Assembly (NCBI GenBank): GCA_017447185.1
Contig: JAFSOC010000014.1
Span: 1 to 64,000, forward strand
DNA: 64,000 nt
Origin: Clostridia bacterium
GTDB taxonomy: Bacteria; Bacillota; Clostridia; Christensenellales; Aristaeellaceae
Direction: 5' to 3'
The notes under the pieces are model-generated. The model made no database searches and was not told the origin of the DNA. It saw only the letters and a program-made list of their open reading frames with translations. Below are positions 44,899 to 53,302 of the stretch, one piece after another. Positions within the stretch are counted from its first letter, which is position 1. Each line of letters begins with the position of its first letter. A program made the position numbers and the translations under genes.

Positions 44899-47265
44899 TT
44901 GGCGGAATGGATCATGGTCGTTGATGACGATCTGATCGTTTTGAAAAGCGCCGGGCAGATCCTCAGCAGGAACCATATGCGGGTAACAGGGTTCCAGTCG
45001 GGGGACGCGCTGCTCCGGTACCTGGAGGAGAACGGATTTCCGGATCTGATCCTGCTGGATATCAATATGCCCGGAATGAACGGATTTGAAACCCTGCAGA
45101 AACTCCGTGCCCTGGAAAAAGATAACCATGAGACCCCCGTCATCTTCCTGACGGGGGAATATGACCAGGAGTCGGAGGTGCGGGGGTTCCAGGCGGGGGC
45201 CATGGACTTCCTGCGCAAGCCCTTTGCCCCGGATATCCTGGTGGAGCGGATCCAGCGGGTCCTGCGTACCCAGAGCCGGATGAACCATTTTGAGCATGCC
45301 GCCGCCATTGACCGGCTGACGGGCATGCTGAACCGGGAGGCCGCGGAGGATAAGATGCGGACCCTCTGTGAGACGGAGACCGGCTTCCTCTGCGTGCTGG
45401 ACCTGGATACCTTCAAGTCCGTGAATGACCTTTACGGCCATGAGATGGGCGATAAGGTGCTGGAGCTGTTCTCCGGCCTCATGAAGAAGGAAATGCGCCA
45501 TGACGACGTCTGCGGCCGGATCGGCGGCGATGAGTTCGTCCTTTTCCTCCGGAATATGCAGAAGGAGGAGGAGCTCCGCCAGTTTATCTCCCGGATCAAT
45601 CAGTCCTATCAGTCGGATGTGGGCCTCCTGATCGGCAGCCAGCTGCAGGTGGGGGTCTCCGCCGGCGCGATTTCCGTTCCGGAGCACGGCCGGGATTACG
45701 CCACGCTTTTCGGCAAGGCGGATGAAGCCCTCTATTCCGTCAAGCAGAACGGGCGCCACGGCATCTGCATCGCGGAGACGCGCAAAAATGAGCCTTCCCG
45801 GCCTGGGGGCGAACTGACCCTGGAGGCGGTGACCTCCGTCCTGGAGGAGCGGACCGTTCCCTCCAGCGCCATGTGGATGGGTACGGACGCCTTTGTCAGT
45901 ATTTATCAGTATATGACCCGGTATATGGAGCGGTATCACGGCGTCGCCTACCGTACGCTCTTCACCGTGCGCATCCATAAGGAGAACTGCACCCCGAAGG
46001 AGCGGGCGGAGATCATGGGCGCCTTCCGCAGGATGATGCAGCATGCCCTGCGCTCGAGCGATGTCATGGTGGAGGTCAGCGACAACCAGCTCTTCCTCCT
46101 CCTGCCGGAGACCCGGGATTACGATATCGAGCGGGTGGTCCGCCGCCTGCTGTTCAGGTGGCGGGAGTCGGAATACAGCGCCTTCACCTCCGTTTCGTAT
46201 GAGACCGGCCATGTGCACCTGAACCGCGGCGAGCACGAAAAGGCCGGCTTCCAGCCCCCGGCGGACCTGGTGGTCATCGTGGATGACGACCGGATGAACC
46301 TGAAGGTGGCAGAGCATGTGCTTTCCCGCAATGACAATATGCAGGTGGCCTGCCTGACCTCCGGGTTTGAACTCATGGATTACCTGAAGGGCCATAAACC
46401 GGACCTGATCCTCCTGGATGTGAAGATGCCGGAGATGAACGGCTTTGAGACCATGGAGCGGCTGAAGAGCGGCGCCATGATCTACCGGGATATCCCCGTG
46501 ATCTTCCTCACCGCGGAGGATTCCCGTGAATCGGAGATCCTGGGCCTGAAGCTGGGGGCCATTGACTTTATCCGCAAGCCCTTTATCCCGGAGGTACTCT
46601 CCATGCGTGTCCGCAACGCCATCGAGCTGACCCGCCTGCAGTATCACCTGACCCAGGAGGTGGCCCGCAAGTCGGCGGAAAACAGCATGCTCTTCCTGCA
46701 TGTGGTCCGGGCCCTGGCGGAAGCCATCGACGCCAAGGATACCTACACCCACGGCCATTCCAGCCGGGTGGCGAAGTACGCCCGGGAGATCGCCCAGCGC
46801 TACGGCTATTCCTCGGAGGCCGTCAGCAATATCTATATGATGGCCCTCGTGCACGACGTGGGGAAGATCGGGGTCCCGGACGCGGTTATCAACAAGCCGG
46901 GAGCGCTCACGGAGGAGGAGTTTACCCAGATCAGGCAGCATCCGGTGCTGGGGGCGAAGATCCTGGAGGCGATCCGGGAGATGCCCTCCCTGTCCGTGGG
47001 CGCCCGGTGCCACCATGAGCGGTATGACGGCCGGGGATACCCGGACGGGCTTGCCGGCGCTTCCATTCCGGAGGAGGCGCGGATCATCGCCGTGGCCGAC
47101 GCGTATGACGCCATGACCAGCCGGCGCTCCTACCGGGAGGCGCTGCCCCAGGCCGCCGTGCGGTCGGAGATAGCGTCCGGCGTCGGCACCCAGTTCGATC
47201 CGAACTTTGCGAAGATCATGCTGCAGATCATGGATGAGGATCCGGATTACACTTTCCGCGAATAA
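44899..47265 (+). CDS. Dual-receiver GGDEF and HD-GYP c-di-GMP enzyme
   Basis: A 788-residue cytoplasmic regulator. Residues 1-122: receiver 1 (Asp54, Lys107). Residues 130-290: diguanylate cyclase domain with an intact GGDEF at 209-213 and an inhibitory site RHDD at 200-203. Residues about 310-440: a second, degenerate GGDEF-like domain with SDNQLFLLLP in place of the signature. Residues 455-580: receiver 2 (Asp507, Lys560). Residues 595-788: HD-GYP phosphodiesterase with His652-Asp653, HHE 705-707 and GYP 713-715. It can in principle both make and break c-di-GMP. The start is TTG at 44899: AGGCGGTGATC just upstream matches the full anti-Shine-Dalgarno almost perfectly, and the GTG at 44890 lies inside that site. 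Confidence 0.93.
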   Translation: MAEWIMVVDDDLIVLKSAGQILSRNHMRVTGFQSGDALLRYLEENGFPDLILLDINMPGMNGFETLQKLRALEKDNHETPVIFLTGEYDQESEVRGFQAGAMDFLRKPFAPDILVERIQRVLRTQSRMNHFEHAAAIDRLTGMLNREAAEDKMRTLCETETGFLCVLDLDTFKSVNDLYGHEMGDKVLELFSGLMKKEMRHDDVCGRIGGDEFVLFLRNMQKEEELRQFISRINQSYQSDVGLLIGSQLQVGVSAGAISVPEHGRDYATLFGKADEALYSVKQNGRHGICIAETRKNEPSRPGGELTLEAVTSVLEERTVPSSAMWMGTDAFVSIYQYMTRYMERYHGVAYRTLFTVRIHKENCTPKERAEIMGAFRRMMQHALRSSDVMVEVSDNQLFLLLPETRDYDIERVVRRLLFRWRESEYSAFTSVSYETGHVHLNRGEHEKAGFQPPADLVVIVDDDRMNLKVAEHVLSRNDNMQVACLTSGFELMDYLKGHKPDLILLDVKMPEMNGFETMERLKSGAMIYRDIPVIFLTAEDSRESEILGLKLGAIDFIRKPFIPEVLSMRVRNAIELTRLQYHLTQEVARKSAENSMLFLHVVRALAEAIDAKDTYTHGHSSRVAKYAREIAQRYGYSSEAVSNIYMMALVHDVGKIGVPDAVINKPGALTEEEFTQIRQHPVLGAKILEAIREMPSLSVGARCHHERYDGRGYPDGLAGASIPEEARIIAVADAYDAMTSRRSYREALPQAAVRSEIASGVGTQFDPNFAKIMLQIMDEDPDYTFRE

Positions 47266-47298
47266 ATCCTTCCCCGGGGGAAAGGAGGCGTCACCGGC

Positions 47299-50200
47299 AT
47301 GAAGAAAATCCATCTCCGGCTCACGGGCATTCTCGTGCTCGTGATTTTCCTCTTTACCGGCGTGTTCTTCTTTGTCAGCTACGCCCGGGCCCGGGACAGC
47401 CTGACCGCGCGCCTGGAGCGGGATTACAGCGCCGAGGCGGAGAAATACGCCCGGGAGCTGGCCGCCTGGGTGGATACCCATGCCGCCCTCGTGGATTCCC
47501 TCGCCGCGGAGATTACCGTCTCCGGCATCTATGCCGAAGGCTATGACGCTTTCCACGCCTTCCTGGCCGATACCTGCCGGCTCCTGGACCGGGGGGACGT
47601 GATCTATGATATCTATTTCACCTATCCGGACAATACCATGGCCTGCGCCTCGTCCTTTACCGCGGACGGCTCCGTGGACTATGTCCATGACCGGGACTGG
47701 TTCACCCGGGCCGCCGGCACCGGCGAACTCTTTTATTCCACGCCCTACCGGGATTCGGACAGCGGCAAGCCGGTCTTCACCATCTCCCGGGGCGTCTATG
47801 CGGACAATGTGCTGCAGGGCGTGCTGGCCGCGGATATTTTCGTGGATGTTCTGGTGGATACGATCCGGGAGGCGGATGTGGCGCCGGACAGCTACGCCTT
47901 CCTCGTGGACCAGAACCTGGGCATGGTGGTGCATCCGAATGCTGCCTATGCCTATGACGATGTGCCCCGGGGCGTGCTGGATGTCCGGGACGCGGCCTAT
48001 GACGACGTGGTGTCGAAGGTGCGCTCCGGCTCCCGCGAGACGGTGTATGTGGAGGATTATGACGGCGTCTCCCGGGGCGTCGTGGTGTCGAAGATGGCGA
48101 ATACCGGCTGGTATGTGGGCATCGCCACCGCCCGCTCGCAGCTGAACGGGGATACGGATTCGCTGTTTATCGGGATGCTCATTGCCGGGGCCGCGGCGAT
48201 TGCCATCGGGGGCGGCGCCGCCGTCTTCCTGTCCCATCTGCTGGACCGGCGCGCCCAGCGCCCGGCGGAAAACCCCGCCGCGGCGTCTGTGAATGAAGAG
48301 AGGAAACCCGCCCCCGGACCGGGGGACAGGGAAATTCCGGCGCGGAGCCTCTTCAGCCGTTTCCTCCCGATTGTCCTGACCTTCCTCCTCATGACCGGCA
48401 TGGTGTTTTATACCACCCGCACCATCCGCAATGTTTCCGCCGCCAATATCCGGGAGGTGGGCGAGGACCGGATCGCCTCCGCCGCCGCCGAGCTGGAGAA
48501 TTACCTGGGCACGGCGAAGAGCACCCTCTGGGTCACGGCGGATACCGCCGCCCATATGATCCGCTCCGGCGCCTCCGCCGGGGATGTCCTGGAATATATT
48601 ACCGAGGAGACGGAGAACCAGAAGGCGCATTTCGATGTGAACATCACCGGCCTCTACGGCTATGTCCTGGGCGAGTATATTGACGGCCTGGGCTGGACCC
48701 CGCCGGAGAATTATGACCCGACCCGCCGGGACTGGTATCTGTCGGCCCTCGCGGCCGGGGGCGAGGCGGTCATCGTCGCGCCCTATGTGGATGCCCAGAC
48801 GGATGATATGGTGATTTCCATTGCCCGCATGCTCCCGGGCAGCGTGGATGTGATCTCCGTGGATTTCACCATGAACCGCATCCAGGAGATCGTCTCCTCC
48901 CTCCAGGTCAAGGAGAAGGGCTATGCCTTTATTGTGGACCGGGACGGCCGCCTCATTGCCCACCGGGATGTATCCAGGCAGGGGCGCTTCCTGACGGAGG
49001 AGGAAGGCAATCTCGCCCTCTTTGATATGATCCGCTCCGTGGAAAACGGCAATTTCGATATCCTGGCGGACGGCCGGGCGAGCACCGCCTTTGTCCGCCG
49101 CATTACGGACCAGTGGTACGCGGTCATCGTTATCGGCAACGCGGAGCTCATGACGGAGGTTCAGCGGCAGCTGGTTATCAACGTCCTGATCTGCGTCATT
49201 ATCTTCGCCCTGATCACGTTCTTCTTTTTGCTGGGTCATAAGACGGAGAAGAACTATTCCGGCCGCATCCAGCAGATGCGGGCCGCGGAGCAGCAGCGGG
49301 CGTATGAGGCCCGGGCCCTGAAGCTGGAGAAGGAGGCGGCGGACCGGGCCAGCCAGGCGAAGAGCGATTTTCTTGCGAGTATGTCCCATGAGATCCGCAC
49401 GCCCATCAACGCGGTCCTGGGCATGAATGAGATGATCCTCCGGGAAACGTATTCCATGCAGCACGCGGACCCGGATCATCTGCGCCAGTCCGCCTCCCGG
49501 ATCCGCGACTGCGCCGGCAATATCGCGTCCGCCGGCAGCAGCCTGCTCTCCGTGGTGAACGGCGTCCTGGATTTCTCGAAGATCGAGGCCGGAAAGATGG
49601 AGATCGCCTCGGATGCATACAGCCTCCGCGCCGTCCTTTCCGATGTGTGCGGCCTGGTTGCCTTCCGCGCCCGGGACAAGGGCCTCGCCTTCTCCGCGGA
49701 GGTGTCGCCCTCCCTGCCGGACCGGCTCGTGGGGGATCCGGTCCGCCTCCGCCAGGTCCTGGCGAATCTCCTTTCCAATGCCGTCAAGTATACCGACCGG
49801 GGCAGCGTCCTCCTTTCCGTCTGCGGGGAGGAGGAGAAGGAGCAGTGGAATCCCGGGGATACGGTGCGGCTCCTTTTCGCCGTGCGGGATACGGGCATCG
49901 GCATCCGGGAGGAGGATCTCCCCCGGCTCTTCGACCGGTTCCAGCGCCTGGACCTGGAGAAGACGGGCACCGTGGAGGGCACCGGCCTGGGCCTTGCCAT
50001 TGTGCGGCAGCTCCTCTCCCTCCTGCATGGGGAAATCCGGGTGGAGAGCGTTTACGGCCGGGGCTCGGTCTTCACCGTCCTCCTGCCCCAGCCCGTTGCG
50101 GCGGGGGATCCTGTGGGGGATTTCCATCCGGACGCGGAGGCGGCCCTCCCGGATCCGGACTCCTGCCATGAATCCTTCCGCGCCCCGGAGGCCCGCCTCC

Positions 50201-51024
50201 TCGTCGTGGATGATACCCGTATGAACCTGACCGTGGCCGCCGGCCTCCTGGAGCCCACCGGCATCCGGATTGATACCGCCCTCCGCGGGGAGGACGCGGT
50301 CCGCGCCGCCGCCGCCACGGCCTATGACCTGATCCTCATGGACCAGCGCATGCCGGGGATGGACGGCCTGGAGGCCCTCCGGCGCATCCGGGAAACCCCC
50401 TCCGGCCTGAGCCGTGAAGCGCCCGTCATCTGCATGACCGCGGACGCCGTCCGGGGCGCCCGGGAGCGGTATCTGGCGGAAGGCTTCACGGATTATCTCT
50501 CCAAGCCCCTGGATTTCCGCACCCTGGAGCGGACGCTCCTCCGCTACCTCCCCGCGTCCAAGGTAATTCTTTCGGATATCCCCGTTCCGGAGGCGGAAGT
50601 CCATACGGATGACGACGAATTCGCGCCCCTGCGGGCCGCCGGCCTCCGGGTGGAGGAGGGCCTTGCCTTCTGCCAGTCCAGCCCGGACCTGTACCGGACC
50701 ATTCTCGGGGAGTACTGCCTGGCCGCCGCGGAGAAGCAGCCCCTGCTGTCTCAGTATTACCGCCTGGAGGACTGGCCCAATTACCGTATCCTGGTCCATT
50801 CGCTGAAGAGCACCTCCCGCACCGTCGGCGCCGCCGCCCTGGCGGAGGATGCCGCCCTCCTGGAGTCCGCCAGCGCCTCCCCGGACCTGGAGACCCTGCG
50901 CCGGGTGCATCCCCGGGTGATGCGCCGCTGGGCGGAGGTAGCGGAGGCGGTTTCCGCTTTCCTGGGGCCCCGGGAGGCCCCGCCTTCCGGCCCGGTCCTG
51001 GAGTTCCCGCCGGAGGAGCCGTAA
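47299..51024 (+). CDS. Hybrid histidine kinase with two tandem Cache sensors
   Basis: A 1,241-residue kinase. Helix at about 8-28, first dCache domain about 40-285 (RDWFTRA at 132-138), helix about 290-312, a 40-residue Pro/Glu linker, helix about 354-372, second dCache domain about 380-618 (RRDWYLSAL at 476-484), helix about 627-645, coiled coil, His697 in SMSHEIRTP, ATPase domain (LLSNAVKYTDRG, DTGIGI, GTGLGLAIV), receiver (LLVVDDTR, acceptor Asp in LILMDQRMP, YLSKPL) and Hpt (ILVHSLKSTSRTVGA). The two extracellular sensors are separated by two membrane crossings, an unusual doubled layout. The C-terminal half closely resembles the 42.2-kb kinase, including the order REC-Hpt and a PP-x-GPVLEFPP-like ending. 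It starts 33 nt after the GGDEF/HD-GYP gene with AAAGGAGG upstream. Confidence 0.92.
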   Translation: MKKIHLRLTGILVLVIFLFTGVFFFVSYARARDSLTARLERDYSAEAEKYARELAAWVDTHAALVDSLAAEITVSGIYAEGYDAFHAFLADTCRLLDRGDVIYDIYFTYPDNTMACASSFTADGSVDYVHDRDWFTRAAGTGELFYSTPYRDSDSGKPVFTISRGVYADNVLQGVLAADIFVDVLVDTIREADVAPDSYAFLVDQNLGMVVHPNAAYAYDDVPRGVLDVRDAAYDDVVSKVRSGSRETVYVEDYDGVSRGVVVSKMANTGWYVGIATARSQLNGDTDSLFIGMLIAGAAAIAIGGGAAVFLSHLLDRRAQRPAENPAAASVNEERKPAPGPGDREIPARSLFSRFLPIVLTFLLMTGMVFYTTRTIRNVSAANIREVGEDRIASAAAELENYLGTAKSTLWVTADTAAHMIRSGASAGDVLEYITEETENQKAHFDVNITGLYGYVLGEYIDGLGWTPPENYDPTRRDWYLSALAAGGEAVIVAPYVDAQTDDMVISIARMLPGSVDVISVDFTMNRIQEIVSSLQVKEKGYAFIVDRDGRLIAHRDVSRQGRFLTEEEGNLALFDMIRSVENGNFDILADGRASTAFVRRITDQWYAVIVIGNAELMTEVQRQLVINVLICVIIFALITFFFLLGHKTEKNYSGRIQQMRAAEQQRAYEARALKLEKEAADRASQAKSDFLASMSHEIRTPINAVLGMNEMILRETYSMQHADPDHLRQSASRIRDCAGNIASAGSSLLSVVNGVLDFSKIEAGKMEIASDAYSLRAVLSDVCGLVAFRARDKGLAFSAEVSPSLPDRLVGDPVRLRQVLANLLSNAVKYTDRGSVLLSVCGEEEKEQWNPGDTVRLLFAVRDTGIGIREEDLPRLFDRFQRLDLEKTGTVEGTGLGLAIVRQLLSLLHGEIRVESVYGRGSVFTVLLPQPVAAGDPVGDFHPDAEAALPDPDSCHESFRAPEARLLVVDDTRMNLTVAAGLLEPTGIRIDTALRGEDAVRAAAATAYDLILMDQRMPGMDGLEALRRIRETPSGLSREAPVICMTADAVRGARERYLAEGFTDYLSKPLDFRTLERTLLRYLPASKVILSDIPVPEAEVHTDDDEFAPLRAAGLRVEEGLAFCQSSPDLYRTILGEYCLAAAEKQPLLSQYYRLEDWPNYRILVHSLKSTSRTVGAAALAEDAALLESASASPDLETLRRVHPRVMRRWAEVAEAVSAFLGPREAPPSGPVLEFPPEEP

Positions 51025-51068
51025 ATCTGTCCGGTATCCCCATTCCTCAGATCGGAGGAGAATGAATC

Positions 51069-52184
51069 ATGCGTGAACCGCACCGTCCCCAGGTCATCAA
51101 GAAGATCGTTATCACCGGCGGCCCCTGCGCGGGGAAAACCACCGCCCTCTCCTGGATCCAGAAGGCCTTCTCCCGGGAAGGCACCCGGGTGCTCTTTGTG
51201 GATGAAACCGCCACGGAGCTGTCCGCCGGCGGCGCGCCCTGGGCCCTCACCCGCAATAACCGGGAATACCAGTATCGCGTCACCCAGCTCATGCTCGCCA
51301 AGGAGGAAGCCTTCACCGCCGTCGCCAGGACCTTTGATGCGGAGAATATCCTCATCGTCTGCGACCGGGGCGCCCTGGATAACCGGGCTTATATGGATGA
51401 GGAGGAGTTTCAGTATGTCCTGGAGCATATGCATACCAGCGCCCTGGAGCTCCGGGACCATTATGATGCCGTCTTCCATCTGGTGACCGCCGCCAGGGGC
51501 GCGGAGCAGTTCTATACCCTGGCGAACAACGCCGCCCGTTACGAGACCCCGGAGGAAGCCATCCGTTCGGACGATGCGCTCATCGCCGCCTGGACCGGCC
51601 ATCCCCATCTCCGGATCATTGACAACCGCTGGGATTTCGAGGGCAAGATGCGGGCCCTCCTCCGGGAGATCGCCGCCTTTCTCGGCCAGCCCCGTCCCCT
51701 GGAGACCGCCCGGAAGTTCCTCATCCATTATCCGGATGTCTCCCTCCTGGAAAAGAAGCCGTCCTGCGAGCGGGTGGAGATCCTGCAGGCCTACCTGCGC
51801 AGCGAGGTCCCGGGGGAGATGATCCGGATCCGCCGCCGGGGCAGCCATGGCAATTATCTCTATTACCGCACCCGCAAGCGCCTCCTGCCGGATTCCCGGC
51901 GGGTGGAGACGGAAGAGCGCCTCTCCCGCTCTGAATTCCTGGATCTCCTCCAGCAGGCGGACCCCGCGTACCGCACCCTCCGGAAGGACCGCTTCTGCCT
52001 CAGCGAAAACGGCCTGTATTACCAGATTGACCTTTTCCCCTTCTGGCAGGACCAGGCCGTCATGGAAGTGGAGCTCTACGGCCCGGAGGATGAGGTCCCC
52101 GTCCCGGAAGGCATTCAGGTCCTCCGGGAAGTCACCGGCGAGGAGGAATATACCAACCCCTACCTTGCCCGTTTTTTCAGCTGA
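51069..52184 (+). CDS. AAA-type NTPase fused to a CYTH domain
   Basis: A 371-residue cytoplasmic protein. Residues about 10-185 are a P-loop domain of the AAA_28/NadR-like kind with Walker A GGPCAGKT (17-24), FVDETATEL and a Walker-B-like ILIVCDRGALDNRAYM. Residues about 220-371 resemble the CYTH triphosphate tunnel fold: EILQAYLRS, RIRRRGSHGNYLYYRTRKR (a run of substrate-binding Arg/Lys), RVETEERLS and YYQIDLFPFW...VMEVEL. CYTH proteins hydrolyse or bind triphosphates and polyphosphate and include adenylate cyclase CyaB and thiamine triphosphatase (family knowledge). The reaction of this fusion is not known to me. GGAGGAG lies 8 nt before the ATG. It follows the kinase gene by 44 nt. Confidence 0.75.
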   Translation: MREPHRPQVIKKIVITGGPCAGKTTALSWIQKAFSREGTRVLFVDETATELSAGGAPWALTRNNREYQYRVTQLMLAKEEAFTAVARTFDAENILIVCDRGALDNRAYMDEEEFQYVLEHMHTSALELRDHYDAVFHLVTAARGAEQFYTLANNAARYETPEEAIRSDDALIAAWTGHPHLRIIDNRWDFEGKMRALLREIAAFLGQPRPLETARKFLIHYPDVSLLEKKPSCERVEILQAYLRSEVPGEMIRIRRRGSHGNYLYYRTRKRLLPDSRRVETEERLSRSEFLDLLQQADPAYRTLRKDRFCLSENGLYYQIDLFPFWQDQAVMEVELYGPEDEVPVPEGIQVLREVTGEEEYTNPYLARFFS

Positions 52185-52264
52185 TTAGTGAGAGCGCGTC
52201 GGAGATGTGGGCAAACGTGCCGCAGATGTGAGCATCTGTTCTTGAGCGTCAGGAGGCATACAGA

Positions 52265-53191
52265 ATGGGTATTCTGGTAGTCGGTTCCGTCTTTGTGGAT
52301 ATCAAGGGTTATCCCCTGGAGAATTATATTGCCGGCGGCCGCAATGTGGGCCGCGTGATCCAGACCCACGGCGGTGTCTGCCGCAATGTGGTGGAGGACA
52401 TCGCCAATGTGGGCCTGCGCCCGATCTTCCTCTCCGCCGTGGATCATACCGCCATGGGCACGGAGGTCCTCCGCCATCTGCAGCGCAGTGACGTCGTCAC
52501 GGATTATGTCTTCCGTGCCCCGGATGCCCTGGGCACCTGGCTCGCCGTCTTTGACAATTCCGGCGATGTGGTGGCTTCCATCTCCAAGCGCCCGGATCTC
52601 TCCGCCCTCCTGGATCTCCTCACGTCCCAGGGGGACCTCCTGGTCTCCGCCGCGGACAGCGTCGTCGTGGAGATCGATATCGATCTCCCCGTCCTCCGCA
52701 TGGTCCTTGCCCTGGCGAAGAAGCACCGTAAAGCCGTTTACGGCGTCGTGTCCATCATGTCCCTGGCCATGGAGCGCCGCGAACTCCTGCAGCAGACCGC
52801 CTGCATCGTCTGCAACCGCCAGGAGGCCGGTATGCTCTTCTCCGATGATTTCTCCTCCGCCTCCCCGGAGGAGATGCGCATCCTCCTTTCGGATAAGCTG
52901 ATCCGTGCCAATATCCCCCGCATGGTGATCACCCTCGGGGCCGATGGCGCTGTCTGGGCCGAGCGGGACGGTGACAGCGGCATCTGCCCGTCCACCCGGC
53001 TTGTACCGATCGATACCACCGGTGCCGGCGATGCCTTCTTCTCCGGTGTCACCATCGGGCTCACCTACGGAAAGTCCCTGAAGGAAGCCTGCGAAATCGG
53101 CACACGCCTCGCCGTCTCCGTCATCCTGACAAAGGAGAGCGTCTGCCCGCGTTTCCGCCCGGAGGAATTCGGGATCGTCATCAATAATTAG
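52265..53191 (+). CDS. PfkB-family carbohydrate/nucleoside kinase
   Basis: A 308-residue ribokinase-fold kinase. The N-terminal substrate region GGVCRNVVEDIANVG corresponds to PfkB signature 1, and DTTGAGDAFFSG at 250-261 is signature 2, with Asp256 the catalytic base and the anion hole intact. Members phosphorylate sugars or nucleosides (ribose, fructose, adenosine, pseudouridine). The motif GGRNVGRVIQTHGGVCRNV resembles nucleoside-type members slightly, but the substrate cannot be told. AGGAGG lies 8 nt before the ATG. It lies 80 nt after the AAA-CYTH gene; the gap has a small CAGATG/CATCTG hairpin followed by TTCTTG, so read-through or partial termination is possible. Confidence 0.88.
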   Translation: MGILVVGSVFVDIKGYPLENYIAGGRNVGRVIQTHGGVCRNVVEDIANVGLRPIFLSAVDHTAMGTEVLRHLQRSDVVTDYVFRAPDALGTWLAVFDNSGDVVASISKRPDLSALLDLLTSQGDLLVSAADSVVVEIDIDLPVLRMVLALAKKHRKAVYGVVSIMSLAMERRELLQQTACIVCNRQEAGMLFSDDFSSASPEEMRILLSDKLIRANIPRMVITLGADGAVWAERDGDSGICPSTRLVPIDTTGAGDAFFSGVTIGLTYGKSLKEACEIGTRLAVSVILTKESVCPRFRPEEFGIVINN

Positions 53192-53230
53192 TTGTTATTG
53201 ATCAATGATGAACCTTTATTGGCCTGACAA

Positions 53231-53270
53231 CAAAAGCAGCCAGAGCGCATCACACACGCCCCGGCTTTTT
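53231..53270. terminator. Terminator of the polymer operon and the PfkB gene
   Basis: On the minus strand AGCCGGGGCG pairs with GCGCUCUGGCU (10 bp with two G-U pairs) and is followed by GCTTTTGTTG. On the plus strand the same hairpin is followed by TTTTT. It ends two convergent transcripts. Confidence 0.7.
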
Positions 53271-53302
53271 AAGTCACAAATACTAAAACTAATAACTAAA
53301 AA

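Noticed and set aside
44872-50910. A 2,012-codon open frame on the minus strand
   Set aside because: It is antisense to the GGDEF/HD-GYP and double-Cache kinase genes, which have full domain motifs. Its length results from GC-rich codon use; the translation is low-complexity (Gly/Arg/His/Gln) with no domain.
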